64,000 nucleotides of DNA from Granulicella paludicola (GCF_025685545.1 NZ_JAGSYC010000021.1:248001-312000), one strand, 5' to 3'. Counted from the first letter of the stretch, positions 8,431 through 17,827 are shown. Numbers and translations are program-made. The notes: generated by a model from the letters alone, not told the origin.

Positions 8431-10182
8431 TTACTTCGCGGGGATGTTCGCGCCCTTCGCAGGACTCAAGTTCCACACCTCGCTCTGATAGACGCGGGCG
8501 CAGGGCTGACCAGAGGTGCAAAGGACTTCGAGTTCCTTGAGGCCTTCGGGATGTTCCTTGACTGCCTGGTCGACGGGGTCGCCAGCGATGGCGATAACGA
8601 AGGACGCACTGTGGGCAGGGTCCTTCAGCGCGGGGTCCCAGGTCATCGAATCGTTCTCGCTCACCATGCTTACGAGGGTTCGACCAGACTCCTGCACCGC
8701 GCCCACATGCGCCGAGAGCGCCATCATCACAGGCTCATCCGGCGGCATCTGCTGCAACGCGAACGTGATCGCTTTCTCGAAAGCTACCCGCGTGGTCGCA
8801 TTGACCTGGCCTTCTTTCAGCACGAGCGGAATATGGATGGCCATACCGACAAAGTTTGCTACGCAGAGAAGCATCGCGAAGGGCTGCCATACACGCGCCG
8901 CGACCTTCCACCAGCCCTCCGAGTGAATACGAATCCAAATGTCCAGCCGCTCCGCAGCGAGCGAGCCGTAAATAGCAAACGCCGGAAGCATCTCCATTCC
9001 ATAGCGTGCGTTGTAGTACGCATGCGGCCACAGCTGCGGTATGAAGATCGGCACCGATCCGTAAGCTACCGAGTAGATGTAGAACGGCAACGGCACCCAG
9101 AGAAGCAGACCGTATTTGAGCGAGATGCGGGTCGACAGCTCCTGCTTGCTGCGGTCGAGGAGATCGGTCGTCGTGTTGCGCAGGCTCAACCAGAGGCCAT
9201 AGAGCGAGGCGAGCATCAGTCCGAAGCCCGTCTCCCAGAAGGCGGCATCGATCTGTGCCGTACGCGTGTAAAACAGCAGTGCCCAGCCCATGTTGTGCCA
9301 GCCGCGATAGTGCTGGCCGGGAGGCGCGGTCTTGCGCTCGATCTGTTTGGCAGAGTAGGGCCCACGCAGGAAGTCGAGCCAGTCGCCCTCGAAGTGCGCG
9401 TTATACCAGAACCACAGCAGCGGCCCCGCGACACACAGCACAGTAAAGATGCCGAACGCGACCTTGACGCTATCGCGGGTCTCCTTCGAACTCTTCCAGA
9501 GGGTCCACGCGAAGCAACACCACAAAACCGCGCCAACGATCCAACCGTCGTAGCGCGTGAAGACCATACCCGCAACCAGCAGGCCCGCGAGCACCATACG
9601 GCCTTTTGCTGCTGCGGTCCGATTCTCACGCAGCGCGGAGATGCCTTCCATCGTAACGACGATGCTCCACACGAAGAGCATGAGGAAGAGCGCTTCGGTC
9701 ATCGCTGTCGTGGCGAGGAAGAGCAGGTTCGCGTTGAGAGCGTAGAACGCGGTAGCCACTAGTGCCCAGCGGACGCGCATCATGCGGCGAGACAACCGCC
9801 ACATGCCCGCCACGCTGATCGCAAAGCTGAGGGTCGACATGGGCGCGGCGGCAAGGCCGGTCTGCCATAGCTGCATGCTGCGGATGAATGGAACGATAAG
9901 CAGATGCGGCAGGGGCAACCACACACCACCCATCTGCGCGAGGCCAGGATAGTGCGCGTCGACAATGCGGCGCGCAATCGCAAGATGCGCAACCGCGTCG
10001 CCGTAGAGTAAGAGATATCCGCGCGAGTAGCACACCAGCAGTGCTGCGAAAGCCAGCATCACGCCCGCCGCAAACGCCGGATACGTCTCTCCGCGCATCA
10101 CCGGTCGGATGGCTTCGGGATCGCCCAGAGCCACCACCGGCACCTGCTTCACCAGACTTCTGCGCGGGGCCAACCTCTTCAT
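8431..10182 (-). CDS. GT-C type membrane glycosyltransferase (ArnT/PMT-like)
   Basis: The 583-residue protein has about 11-12 hydrophobic segments. The first periplasmic loop carries LLYGDAVAHLAIARRIVD, with the acidic D-x-x-x-H motif typical of GT-C fold enzymes, followed by MGGVWLPLPHLLIVPF. Such enzymes move a sugar from a polyprenyl-phosphate donor to a lipid or protein on the outer face of the inner membrane. The C-terminal 150 residues are soluble and periplasmic. Acceptor and donor are unknown. It precedes mgtC by 26 nt and follows the PfkB gene by 20 nt on the same strand. Confidence 0.75.
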   Translation of the reverse strand: MKRLAPRRSLVKQVPVVALGDPEAIRPVMRGETYPAFAAGVMLAFAALLVCYSRGYLLLYGDAVAHLAIARRIVDAHYPGLAQMGGVWLPLPHLLIVPFIRSMQLWQTGLAAAPMSTLSFAISVAGMWRLSRRMMRVRWALVATAFYALNANLLFLATTAMTEALFLMLFVWSIVVTMEGISALRENRTAAAKGRMVLAGLLVAGMVFTRYDGWIVGAVLWCCFAWTLWKSSKETRDSVKVAFGIFTVLCVAGPLLWFWYNAHFEGDWLDFLRGPYSAKQIERKTAPPGQHYRGWHNMGWALLFYTRTAQIDAAFWETGFGLMLASLYGLWLSLRNTTTDLLDRSKQELSTRISLKYGLLLWVPLPFYIYSVAYGSVPIFIPQLWPHAYYNARYGMEMLPAFAIYGSLAAERLDIWIRIHSEGWWKVAARVWQPFAMLLCVANFVGMAIHIPLVLKEGQVNATTRVAFEKAITFALQQMPPDEPVMMALSAHVGAVQESGRTLVSMVSENDSMTWDPALKDPAHSASFVIAIAGDPVDQAVKEHPEGLKELEVLCTSGQPCARVYQSEVWNLSPAKGANIPAK

Positions 10183-10202
10183 CTTGTCTCGATTCTTTCG
10201 GG

Positions 10203-11129
10203 TTACAGGTGCGAAATCTGCTTCAACTGCTGGAAGCGAGCTTCGATCTCTTCACGCGTGGTGCGCTGTAGGCGCTCGGTGCCGAACTGCTCGACCGAAA
10301 GCGAACCCATCACGCAGCCATAGAACATAGCAGTGCGGAAGACCTCAGGCGTTAGCTTGCCCTGCGAAGCGATATAGCCGTAGAAGCCACCTGCAAAGGA
10401 ATCGCCTGCGCCCGTCGGATCGACGACCTCTTCCTGCGGAGTCGCCGGAGCACGGAAGATGCCTGCCGAGGAGTTATCGCCAAAGCTACGCTCGGAGAAG
10501 AACGAGGCCGAGCCATGCTCCGCGTATTTGACGACGAGCGACTTCGGACCAAGCTCCAGCACCTTCTTCGCGCCACGCACCCAGTTCGTCTCGCCGCTCA
10601 GCATCAGCACTTCCTTGTCGTTGATGATCAGGACGTCCAGCTCCTCCAACACCTTCAACAAGTTGTCGCGATGAGCCGCGATCCAGTAATTCATCGTGTC
10701 GCCGGCGACGAGCTTCACGTTCGGCATGGCAGCGCGCACTTTCGACTGCAGCACGGGGTCGATGTTCGCGAGGAACAGGTACTCGCTGTCAAGATAGCTT
10801 GCGGGGATCTTCGGCTCGAAATCGGCGAAGACATTCAGGTCGGTCGCCAGCGTCTGCGCCTCGGCGAGGTTTTGCACGTAGCTGCCGGTCCAGTGGAAGC
10901 TCTTGCCGACAACGTGCTCAATACCGGTCGTGTCGACACCCTTCGAAGTCAGCACGGCCTCATGCTCAGGCAGGAAGTCTTCGCCTACAACACCAACGAC
11001 GCGCACCTTCGTGAAGAAGCTTGCGGCCAGTGCAAAGTGCGTGGCAGCGCCGCCGAGCACACGTTCGCGCTTGCCGCTCGGGGTTTCAAGAGAATCAAAC
11101 GCGACTGAACCTACAACGAGAATGGACAA
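10203..11129 (-). CDS. PfkB-family carbohydrate/nucleoside kinase
   Basis: From the TTG at 11129 the protein has 308 residues and begins SILVVGSVAFDSLETP, followed by the GGAATHFALAASFF and VGVVGEDFL blocks and the ATP-site signature DPTGAGDSFAGGFYGY near the C-terminus, whose Asp is the catalytic base. I prefer TTG 11129 because related kinases start at this point and AGGAAAGG lies upstream; a GTG at 11183 would add 18 residues. The neighbour mtnP suggests a substrate from methylthioadenosine or nucleoside salvage such as adenosine, but ribokinase-like sugar kinases cannot be excluded. Confidence 0.8.
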   Translation of the reverse strand: MSILVVGSVAFDSLETPSGKRERVLGGAATHFALAASFFTKVRVVGVVGEDFLPEHEAVLTSKGVDTTGIEHVVGKSFHWTGSYVQNLAEAQTLATDLNVFADFEPKIPASYLDSEYLFLANIDPVLQSKVRAAMPNVKLVAGDTMNYWIAAHRDNLLKVLEELDVLIINDKEVLMLSGETNWVRGAKKVLELGPKSLVVKYAEHGSASFFSERSFGDNSSAGIFRAPATPQEEVVDPTGAGDSFAGGFYGYIASQGKLTPEVFRTAMFYGCVMGSLSVEQFGTERLQRTTREEIEARFQQLKQISHL

Positions 11130-11191
11130 GAATATGCTGCCTTTCCTTCGATCGATCTTATGTGGCGATGAGGTGCCAGACACCTCAGAAC

Positions 11192-12055
11192 TTACCAGTA
11201 CTTCCCGAACAGCAGATCGAGTTTCTTACGGGTATCAGCCGGGATCATGGTCTTGTCGGTCATAGTGGCGAACTTGGCTGCACTCTGTGCAGGCGAAGCG
11301 CTCAGGTCGGTCGGCATCAGGCGAACCGCAGCCTTCACCACCTTTTGCGCGTTACCACTGTTCTGATGCATGACGGCGATCACCTGCTCGATCGTCACGG
11401 CGTCGTGGCCTTCGAACCAGCAGTCGTAGTCGGTGACCATGGCGAGCGTGGCATAGCTCAACTCAGCCTCGCGAGCCAGCTTGGCCTCCTGCAAATTCGT
11501 CATGCCGATGATGTCCGCACCCCAACTGCGATAGAGATGCGATTCAGCTTTGGTCGAGAATTGTGGGCCTTCTATGCAAATGTAGGTGCCACCAAGTTTG
11601 CCGACGACGCCGACCTCTTCGCACGCCTTCGCGAACACATCGCTCACAATCGGGCAGACCGGATCGCCGAAGGCGACATGGCCGACGACGCCGTTGCCGA
11701 AGAAGGTGGCGCTGCGTGCAAAAGTACGATCAATAAATTGATCTGGAATTACGAAGTCGGTGGGCTTGTGCTCTTCCTTGAGCGAGCCGACAGCACTGAC
11801 CGAGAGTATGCTCGTCACGCCGAGCGACTTCATCGCGTAGATGTTCGCTTTGAAGTTCAGTTCGCTGGGCAGAATGCGATGGCCTTTGCCATGGCGCGCG
11901 AGGAATGCGACATCGCGCCCCTCCAGCTTGCCCAGCAGGAACACTTCACTCGGATCACCGAACGGCGTCTCGATCTTCTCCTCACGTACGTCCGTAAGGC
12001 CATCCATGTTGTACAGCCCGCTGCCGCCGATGATGCCAATCTCTGCCTTCGCCAA
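11192..12055 (-). CDS. mtnP: S-methyl-5'-thioadenosine phosphorylase
   Basis: The 287-residue protein starts AKAEIGIIGGSGLYNM and has the phosphate-binding FLARHGKGH, NFKANIYAMKSLGV, GPQFSTKAES and GMTNLQEAKLAREAELSYA motifs. TDYDCW provides the purine-base Asp pair characteristic of MTAP rather than guanosine-preferring PNP. It cleaves methylthioadenosine to adenine and methylthioribose-1-phosphate in methionine salvage. The start is taken at TTG 12055, with GGGAG 8 nt upstream; a TTG 15 nt further upstream is also open. The PfkB kinase follows on the same strand. Confidence 0.88.
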   Translation of the reverse strand: MAKAEIGIIGGSGLYNMDGLTDVREEKIETPFGDPSEVFLLGKLEGRDVAFLARHGKGHRILPSELNFKANIYAMKSLGVTSILSVSAVGSLKEEHKPTDFVIPDQFIDRTFARSATFFGNGVVGHVAFGDPVCPIVSDVFAKACEEVGVVGKLGGTYICIEGPQFSTKAESHLYRSWGADIIGMTNLQEAKLAREAELSYATLAMVTDYDCWFEGHDAVTIEQVIAVMHQNSGNAQKVVKAAVRLMPTDLSASPAQSAAKFATMTDKTMIPADTRKKLDLLFGKYW

Positions 12056-12155
12056 AACAATCTCCCACAAGCAATATCAGCGCTTCTGCGCCTCTACAAG
12101 TATAGCTGTGATGGCACCGCAGACGTGTGGGATTCCCCACGCGGGGCTGGCCAGC

Positions 12156-13742
12156 TTACTCGATACCTAGTTTCTTCCAAACGGCATCCATCTTCGCCTT
12201 GACGTCCTTTGACATCGTCAGCATCGAAGGCCATTGCCGCGTGAAGCCTTCGGCAGGCCACTTGCGCGTCGCGTCTATGCCCATCTTGCTGCCGAAGTTC
12301 GGCAGGCGGCTCGCATGGTCGAGCGTATCGACCGGGCCCAGCGTGAACTGGATGTCGCGTTCAGGGTCAATGTTGTTCCCTGCTCTCAGCATCACCTCAG
12401 ACACATCCTGCACATCGCAGTCTTCGTCGACCACCACGATGCACTTCGTAAACATCGCCTGCCCCAGGCCCCAGATGGCATGCATCACTTTGCGCGCGTG
12501 CCCTGCGTAGCTCTTGCGGATGCTGACGATCATCAGGTTGTGCGCGACGCCTTCGGCGGGCAGGTTGATGTCGATGATCTCGGGGATGGTCAGCTTCATC
12601 AGCGGCAGGAAGACGCGCTCCACTGCCTTGATCATCCAGGTGTCTTCCATGGGCGGCTTGCCAACGACGGTTGCCGCATAGATGGGGTCCTTGCGGTGGG
12701 TGATGCAGGTGATGTGAAAGACCGGGTACTCGTCCTGCATGGTGTAGAAGCCGGTGTGGTCGCCGAACGGTCCCTCTGTGCGAAGTTCGCCTAGCTCCAC
12801 ATAACCTTCCAGCACGATCTCTGCATGCGCGGGCACGTCGAGATCGACTGTCTCGCACTTCACCAGCTCCACAGCCTTCTGTCGCAGGAAGCCCGCGATG
12901 ATGTATTCCTCTACCTCCGGCGGAGCGGGCACAATCGCACTGAAGGTCGTCGCCGGATCGGTACCGATGACCACGGCGACTTCCATTCGTTCGCCGCGAA
13001 TCTTCGTCACCACGTGCTGCGGCATCGAGTGTGACCCTGCGGCGGCCGTACCGCCTGCGGTCATCGCCATCACCTCGACCTGCCCTGCTGCATCGTCCGC
13101 AGCGGCACGCATACGATCACGCGCGTGCTCTGCCGCCACCTTCTGCCGCTGCCAGTGCATGCCCGTGCTCTGGCCGTCGTACACCTGCATGCGATACATG
13201 CCGAGATTGCGCTTGCCACTCTTCGGATCCCGTGTGGTCACGCATGGCAGCGTGATGTACCGGCCGCCGTCCTCCGGCCAGGTCTGCAGCACCGGGAACT
13301 TCAGTACATCAACATCGTCGCCGCGCAGGATGACCTCTTTGCATGAGGCGTTCTTCGCTGCGATGGTCTTCGGGAAATAGCCGCCCACCTCAGCGAGCAT
13401 CGGCAGCATCTTCAGCTTGTCGAACATGCCCACCGGGGCGACAGGATGGATCAGCACATCAATACGCTTGGCGACATCATCGAGCGAGTCCACCTCCAGC
13501 GCCATCTGCATACGCCGCGTGGAGCCGAACTGGTTCATCAGCACCTTCGCACCGGGATAGCCAGTGATGTTCTCAAACAGCAGCGCCGGCCCACCCGCCT
13601 TCGCTGTTCCCTTCCCGCTCTTCGATGCCCGATCGGCGATCTCTGCCATCTCCAGGATCGGCGAAACTTCAGCCGTAACCCGCTTTAACTCGCCTGCCTT
13701 ATCCAGCGCCTTGATCCACTCGCGCAGACTTTCGTATGCCAC
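12156..13742 (-). CDS. ubiD: UbiD-family prenylated-FMN decarboxylase
   Basis: The 528-residue protein matches full-length UbiD: AYESLREWIKALDKAGELK at the N-terminus, GPALLFENITGYPGAKVLMN, RNLGMYRMQVYDGQSTGMHW (prFMN and metal-binding region) and LRTEGPFGDHTGFYTMQDEYP with the catalytic acidic residues, then LMIVSIRKSYAGHARKVMHA. Family members reversibly decarboxylate aromatic or alpha,beta-unsaturated acids and need the UbiX flavin prenyltransferase. A role in menaquinone or ubiquinone head-group decarboxylation is likely. GTG start at 13742 is preceded by GAGGT. No ubiX gene is in the window. Confidence 0.88.
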   Translation of the reverse strand: MAYESLREWIKALDKAGELKRVTAEVSPILEMAEIADRASKSGKGTAKAGGPALLFENITGYPGAKVLMNQFGSTRRMQMALEVDSLDDVAKRIDVLIHPVAPVGMFDKLKMLPMLAEVGGYFPKTIAAKNASCKEVILRGDDVDVLKFPVLQTWPEDGGRYITLPCVTTRDPKSGKRNLGMYRMQVYDGQSTGMHWQRQKVAAEHARDRMRAAADDAAGQVEVMAMTAGGTAAAGSHSMPQHVVTKIRGERMEVAVVIGTDPATTFSAIVPAPPEVEEYIIAGFLRQKAVELVKCETVDLDVPAHAEIVLEGYVELGELRTEGPFGDHTGFYTMQDEYPVFHITCITHRKDPIYAATVVGKPPMEDTWMIKAVERVFLPLMKLTIPEIIDINLPAEGVAHNLMIVSIRKSYAGHARKVMHAIWGLGQAMFTKCIVVVDEDCDVQDVSEVMLRAGNNIDPERDIQFTLGPVDTLDHASRLPNFGSKMGIDATRKWPAEGFTRQWPSMLTMSKDVKAKMDAVWKKLGIE

Positions 13743-13809
13743 GTCCGTACCTCGTTCTTAGCTCTCAATGAATCATTTCATAGGGGAGGCAACGTTTCAC
13801 GCAGCTCGG

Positions 13810-15057
13810 CTACATCTTCCAGAACCACTTTTTATGCCACAGCCACAGGTTGGGCAGAAAGCACACAGCGACAAAAGCAATCGCAAAGGCCAGCGACGTC
13901 CACACCGTGGAGTCGTGCCGAGCAAATATCCCGAAGTACGCCAGTGACCAGAGGCTCGTCTTCGCTGCTCCCAGCTTGAAATAGAGCGCAGCCTTTACCA
14001 GCACCGCCGAGGTCGTGTAGGCGGCCATCGCGTTGGATCCAAAGACGAACCAGGGGCAGGTTACGAGCGTCAACGCGGCGGGCCATGGCTGCGGGCGATC
14101 ATCCACGACCCAGCTCAACAAGGCCAGCACTGTGGTCGCAAGGCCTGCGGTCAGCAGCACAAAGCTGCTCGTCCAGAGATTCTTGTTGATGAAAAACCAG
14201 TGACCCCAGGTCCATCCAGCCAGGAACATCGCCGCGCCAAAGACAAGTAGACCTTGACGCATTCGCCCCATGCCTGCTGGATCTCGCAACCACTCGGGTC
14301 GCTTCATCCACATACCCACCAGCGCGCCGATCAGCACGGTACCAACAGCCGGCAGTGTGCTGAGTAGACCTTCGGGATCGCTGGTCTTGCGATAGAGAGC
14401 ACCCGTGTGCAGCCAATGCCGTGTCCAGGCGACAAAGCCTCGGTCTACCCAGGCAGTCAGGTTTGTGACCTCGTCCATGAAGGGAAAGTCGCGTCCAGGC
14501 ATACCCGCTCCGGGGACAGGTACCCAGCGCAGCAAGATCCAATAACCAAGCAGGAGCGCCACCACAATACCCACAACGACGGCCGCCTGCCTGCGCAGCT
14601 TCATGGTTGCGATCAATACCAGCCCTGCGAATAACGAGCAAATCGCAATGCGCGGAATCACTCCATAGAAGCGCATGGCCCAGTGCATCCGAGGGAAGAA
14701 ATTCAGCAAAAAGGCGAGCAACAAGAGCTTGCCCGTGCGAGCAAAGATATGTGCCGTCAATGAGCCGCGACAGCTCCCCTTCGCTGCACGAGATGCAAGG
14801 CTGTAGACCATCGAGGCGCCAACGAGGAACAGGAAGGTTGGAAAAACAAGGTCTGTGAGCGTCCAACCGTTCCACTCCGCATGGTCGAGTTGCCGAAACA
14901 AGTGATTCCAGTCACCGGGGTCGTTGACGAGGATCATCAGCGCAATCGTTAGCCCGCGCAGTACATCTATCGAGTGCACCCGCCGAGGCGCGGTGACAGT
15001 CTTTTCGAGCGATGGTTCCTTCAGAAGGGTCCCGGGGGCCGTAACAGTCGCAGACAT
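13810..15057 (-). CDS. HGSNAT/NagX-like membrane acyltransferase (DUF5009 type)
   Basis: The 415-residue protein has about ten or eleven membrane segments and opens with RVHSIDVLRGLTIALMILVN, followed by DLVFPTFLFLVGASMVYSL. This is the signature of the heparan-alpha-glucosaminide N-acetyltransferase catalytic domain family, which carries acetyl groups across the membrane to amino sugars. Bacterial members (NagX and YeiB relatives) often relate to GlcNAc or glycan use. The His in the first periplasmic loop (NDPGDWNHLFRQL) corresponds to the conserved loop histidine. The substrate is unknown. It is divergent from the TonB-like gene. Confidence 0.75.
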   Translation of the reverse strand: MSATVTAPGTLLKEPSLEKTVTAPRRVHSIDVLRGLTIALMILVNDPGDWNHLFRQLDHAEWNGWTLTDLVFPTFLFLVGASMVYSLASRAAKGSCRGSLTAHIFARTGKLLLLAFLLNFFPRMHWAMRFYGVIPRIAICSLFAGLVLIATMKLRRQAAVVVGIVVALLLGYWILLRWVPVPGAGMPGRDFPFMDEVTNLTAWVDRGFVAWTRHWLHTGALYRKTSDPEGLLSTLPAVGTVLIGALVGMWMKRPEWLRDPAGMGRMRQGLLVFGAAMFLAGWTWGHWFFINKNLWTSSFVLLTAGLATTVLALLSWVVDDRPQPWPAALTLVTCPWFVFGSNAMAAYTTSAVLVKAALYFKLGAAKTSLWSLAYFGIFARHDSTVWTSLAFAIAFVAVCFLPNLWLWHKKWFWKM

Positions 15058-15238
15058 TACCTTTTATCTTCTCCTGAAGTCATTGCGAACGCCATAGCTG
15101 TGCCATTTGTTCGATGCGAAGAATCCGTTTCGAGAGGGCTGGCGGAACATCCCAGGAAACCTCGGTGTCTAAGCCGACATACGCATTCCTCGCTGGGTGC
15201 GCACATCGAAGTTCATCCTGTTCGTTCGAGGTGCCGCC

Positions 15239-15964
15239 ATGTTTGTTGAATCTCTCGTTGAATCCACTCCGTTACTCCGCAGCCGCAACCGCGCTCCTGC
15301 GATGATCGCCATCGCCTCGCAATGTGCACTTGTGGCAACTCTTGTCGCCATTCCCATCCTGCATCCCGAGGTACTCGGCGCGGGGCCGATGAAGCTTTCC
15401 GTGCTGGCACCCCCGCCACTACCAGCGCCCAAACCGCCGCCGATTCCACGTCCGCATGTCGAGACGGCGGTTGCCACGTCGGCACCCTCCGCGCCCGCGG
15501 CAACCTCGTCCGTCCTCCGTGTAATCCAGGGCATAATTCACTCAACCGGAACCCCTGTAGACACACCGCTACTCGCATCAGGCATAGCGATGGGGCCGAA
15601 CAGCCCTGCATTGCCTTCGGGCCCTGAAGACATTGCACCGAACGTGGTCGTCAGGCCCACCGCAAACACCATGCCGGCGAGGATCTCCGGCGGAGTCATC
15701 GCCGGTCTGCTGCTCGCGCCGATTCAGCCCATCTATCCACCGATTGCGAAAGCCAGCGGCACCCAGGGAACGGTCGTCGTCGCGGCGATCATCTCAAAGC
15801 AAGGCCACATAGAGAGCGCACACATCCTGAGTGGTCCGATCATGCTGCAAAGCGCTGCCCTCAACGCCGTCCGGGCCGCCCGCTACCACCCCTACCTACT
15901 GAATGGAGAGCCTACCGAGGTTGAGACAACCATCAACATCAACTTCCGCCTGGGAGGTGGCTAA
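15239..15964 (+). CDS. TonB-like energy transducer protein
   Basis: The 241-residue protein has one N-terminal membrane segment (about residues 28-48), a Pro-rich periplasmic stretch (PPPLPAPKPPPIPRPH), and a C-terminal TonB domain of about 90 residues: IQPIYPPIAKASGTQGTVVV, then VRAARYHPYLLNG and the final beta-strand. These proteins transmit proton-motive force to outer-membrane receptors, or act as generic C-terminal TonB domains in Acidobacteria. No exbB or exbD gene is adjacent. ATG 15239 is preferred because GAGGTG precedes it and the preceding in-frame extension lacks a clear ribosome site. Confidence 0.8.
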   Translation: MFVESLVESTPLLRSRNRAPAMIAIASQCALVATLVAIPILHPEVLGAGPMKLSVLAPPPLPAPKPPPIPRPHVETAVATSAPSAPAATSSVLRVIQGIIHSTGTPVDTPLLASGIAMGPNSPALPSGPEDIAPNVVVRPTANTMPARISGGVIAGLLLAPIQPIYPPIAKASGTQGTVVVAAIISKQGHIESAHILSGPIMLQSAALNAVRAARYHPYLLNGEPTEVETTININFRLGGG

Positions 15965-15971
15965 GTACAAG

Positions 15972-16002
15972 AGGGAGGAGAGTGACTGACACTCTCCTCC
16001 CT
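15972..16002. terminator. Hairpin between convergent tonB-like and dedA-rhodanese genes
   Basis: A 13-bp perfect stem (arms 15972-15984 and 15990-16002, core GGGAGGAGAGTG) encloses a 5-nt loop. It lies between the stops of two convergent genes and could end transcription from both sides. A clear U tract is absent on either strand, so an intrinsic terminator is likely but not certain. Confidence 0.5.
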
Positions 16003-16021
16003 GGACTTCCTCAACCCAAAA

Positions 16022-16978
16022 CTAGACGGTCTCCACAACATCCAGCGGATAGCCCGCGTCCTTCCACCCCTGCAGACCGCCACGCAAAGGACGCACCCTC
16101 CGTATCCCCAGGCGGCGCAGCTCCAGGGCTACCTTCGCGCTGGTCTCTTCGCTCGGGCAGGTGCAGTACAGTACGACATCCCTGTCGCTGGGAATCATCT
16201 CGCGCTGCCGCTTCAACTCTTCAGGCCCGATGCGAATCGCCCCGGGCAGCATCAGCGGATCGCTCAATACATCCAACGGATGCCGCAGGTCCACGATAAA
16301 CGGACGGTCCTCACCGTCGCTCACCGCCGTATCGATCATCGCCATAAGTTCGCCCGGCTCCAGCCGCAATCCACGTAGCTCGTTGCGGAACTGGCGTTTC
16401 TTCCATAAGCGATTCCCAAGAATAGCTAGGATACCCACCACGACCAGCAAAGGTGCCCCATGTTTCAACAAGCTGAAGAAATCTTCACTGCGCTTGGCCA
16501 GGTCTCCGAAGAACCGGCCCGCAAACAACCACGCACCCGCCCAGATCAACGAGCCCGCCATATCGTAGGCTACGAATACGGGGTAGCTAATGCCCGCCTG
16601 GCCAGCGATTGGGGCGGCTACCGTGCTCAAACCAGGCACAAACTTCGCGAACAGGAGCGTCACTGCACCGCGCTTTGTCATCGTGCCCTGTGTTTTTGCC
16701 ACGCAAGTCGTCGACTCCAGCGAGAAGCGGCATAGCAGATCGAGTATCTTGCGGCCAAAGCGCTTGCCCAGCCAGTACCACATCGAATCCGACAGCAGGC
16801 AAGCCAACAAGATGACCGGCAGTACATACGCAATGTGCAGGCGATGAGCAGCACTCATCGTACCCGCGGCGAGCATTACCGGCACGCTGGGAATCGGTAC
16901 TCCGCCCTGCTCGACGAGGACCCAGCCGAACAGAATGGAATACGCGTGATGTTCAAACAGCCGTAACAGCGAAACCAT
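16022..16978 (-). CDS. DedA-family membrane protein fused to a rhodanese domain
   Basis: The 318-residue protein joins two domains. Residues 1 to about 195 are a DedA/SNARE-associated domain, with GGVPIPSVPVMLAAG, the conserved FAKFVPGLSTVAAPIAG re-entrant motif and WAGAWLFAGRFFGD; this family flips undecaprenyl phosphate and other lipids. Residues about 210-318 form a rhodanese-like domain with FIVDLRHPLDV and the active-site loop VVLYCTCPSEETS, followed by RPLRGGLQGW. The Cys-containing loop suggests sulfur-transfer or redox capability is retained. A fused DedA-rhodanese is less common than either alone. ATG 16978 is a clear start. Confidence 0.88.
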   Translation of the reverse strand: MVSLLRLFEHHAYSILFGWVLVEQGGVPIPSVPVMLAAGTMSAAHRLHIAYVLPVILLACLLSDSMWYWLGKRFGRKILDLLCRFSLESTTCVAKTQGTMTKRGAVTLLFAKFVPGLSTVAAPIAGQAGISYPVFVAYDMAGSLIWAGAWLFAGRFFGDLAKRSEDFFSLLKHGAPLLVVVGILAILGNRLWKKRQFRNELRGLRLEPGELMAMIDTAVSDGEDRPFIVDLRHPLDVLSDPLMLPGAIRIGPEELKRQREMIPSDRDVVLYCTCPSEETSAKVALELRRLGIRRVRPLRGGLQGWKDAGYPLDVVETV

Positions 16979-17066
16979 GGCCGCGCCTCTCTAAAACCAA
17001 CCCACCGGAATACCTATACGATGTTCGCACTAATCATTCGTTGCGGAAACCTTTCCCGCAAAACAA

Positions 17067-17090
17067 CAGGTCCGACCGAAGCCGGACCTG
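17067..17090 (-). terminator. Rho-independent terminator downstream of dps
   Basis: An 8-bp perfect stem CAGGTCCG/CGGACCTG encloses an 8-nt loop. On the minus strand the hairpin is followed by TTGTTTT. It lies 22 bp past the dps stop codon, as expected for the end of that monocistronic unit. Confidence 0.75.
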
Positions 17091-17111
17091 TGTTTCACAG
17101 CAACAAAAAAA

Positions 17112-17708
17112 TCACTCCGCCGTTGTCAGCGGCATCTCCACGAGATGATTGCCGATGAACCAGCTTTGCAGTTCATTCGCGCGTAACACATCGCTTACAG
17201 CCAGGTCGTTTGTACCCTGATCGCCCGCCTTGTCCGCCGCGTCAGAAAGATCAAGGCATGCCTGCATCACGATCTTGTGCGCTCCGAGGAGGCGCGCGAT
17301 CTGCACCGTAACCTCTTCGCGACCGATCGGAGGCGCAGGAATCTTCGTCTGCTTCGCAACGTCACCACCCATGGCGATCGTCACTCCGCCCAGCAACTGA
17401 ATGCGTTCGGCGATCGTGTCGACGATCTCCACCTGCTCGTCAAAATGCTTATCAAACAGCAGGTGCAACTGATAGAAAGTGGGACCGGCTACCTGCCAGT
17501 GGTGCTTCTTGTACATATCGCGCAACGTGATCGAATCGGCAAGCAGCTGGTTCAACTGCTTACACATATCGCCGCGCACCTTAGCACTCAGGGGGTGCGG
17601 AAGCTCATGCACGACGTCGCCGTACTTCTGAATCTCACGGGCAAACTGGTTGAGATGCTCCGTGACAAAGTCCTTGCCCTTCAATTGTTTACTGTTCTTT
17701 GGTGCCAT
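17112..17708 (-). CDS. dps: Dps-like ferritin family protein
   Basis: The 198-residue protein has a Lys-rich N-terminal tail (suited to DNA binding) and a four-helix ferritin-like fold. The Dps ferroxidase motifs are KKHHWQVAGPTFYQLHLLFDKHFDEQ (given here in parts: HHWQV, then HLLFDKHFDE) and ERIQLLGG. Dps dodecamers oxidise and store iron and shield DNA during starvation and peroxide stress. The gene stands alone between the DedA-rhodanese gene and the efflux pair, with its own terminator. Confidence 0.88.
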   Translation of the reverse strand: MAPKNSKQLKGKDFVTEHLNQFAREIQKYGDVVHELPHPLSAKVRGDMCKQLNQLLADSITLRDMYKKHHWQVAGPTFYQLHLLFDKHFDEQVEIVDTIAERIQLLGGVTIAMGGDVAKQTKIPAPPIGREEVTVQIARLLGAHKIVMQACLDLSDAADKAGDQGTNDLAVSDVLRANELQSWFIGNHLVEMPLTTAE

Positions 17709-17781
17709 ACTTCACCTCTTGTGGGGTGAGATGCAGAAAACACCAGGCGCGTTACGCGGCCTTTTCCACGGCAAGAAGAAA

Positions 17782-17806
17782 GGGCGGAGCCTGTTAGCCT
17801 CCGCCC
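17782..17806 (-). terminator. Rho-independent terminator of the tolC-hlyD pair
   Basis: The stem GGGCGGAG/CTCCGCCC (8 bp) encloses a 9-nt loop and is followed on the minus strand by TTTCTTCTT. It lies 22 bp beyond the hlyD-type stop and separates this unit from dps. Confidence 0.75.
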
Positions 17807-17827
17807 TCAATTTGTATCTTTAGTGCT

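Noticed and set aside
17041-17061. TTGCGG/CCGCAA hairpin near the dps terminator
   Set aside because: The 6-bp stem lies upstream of the DedA-rhodanese start and lacks a U tract in a useful direction; it is probably chance.
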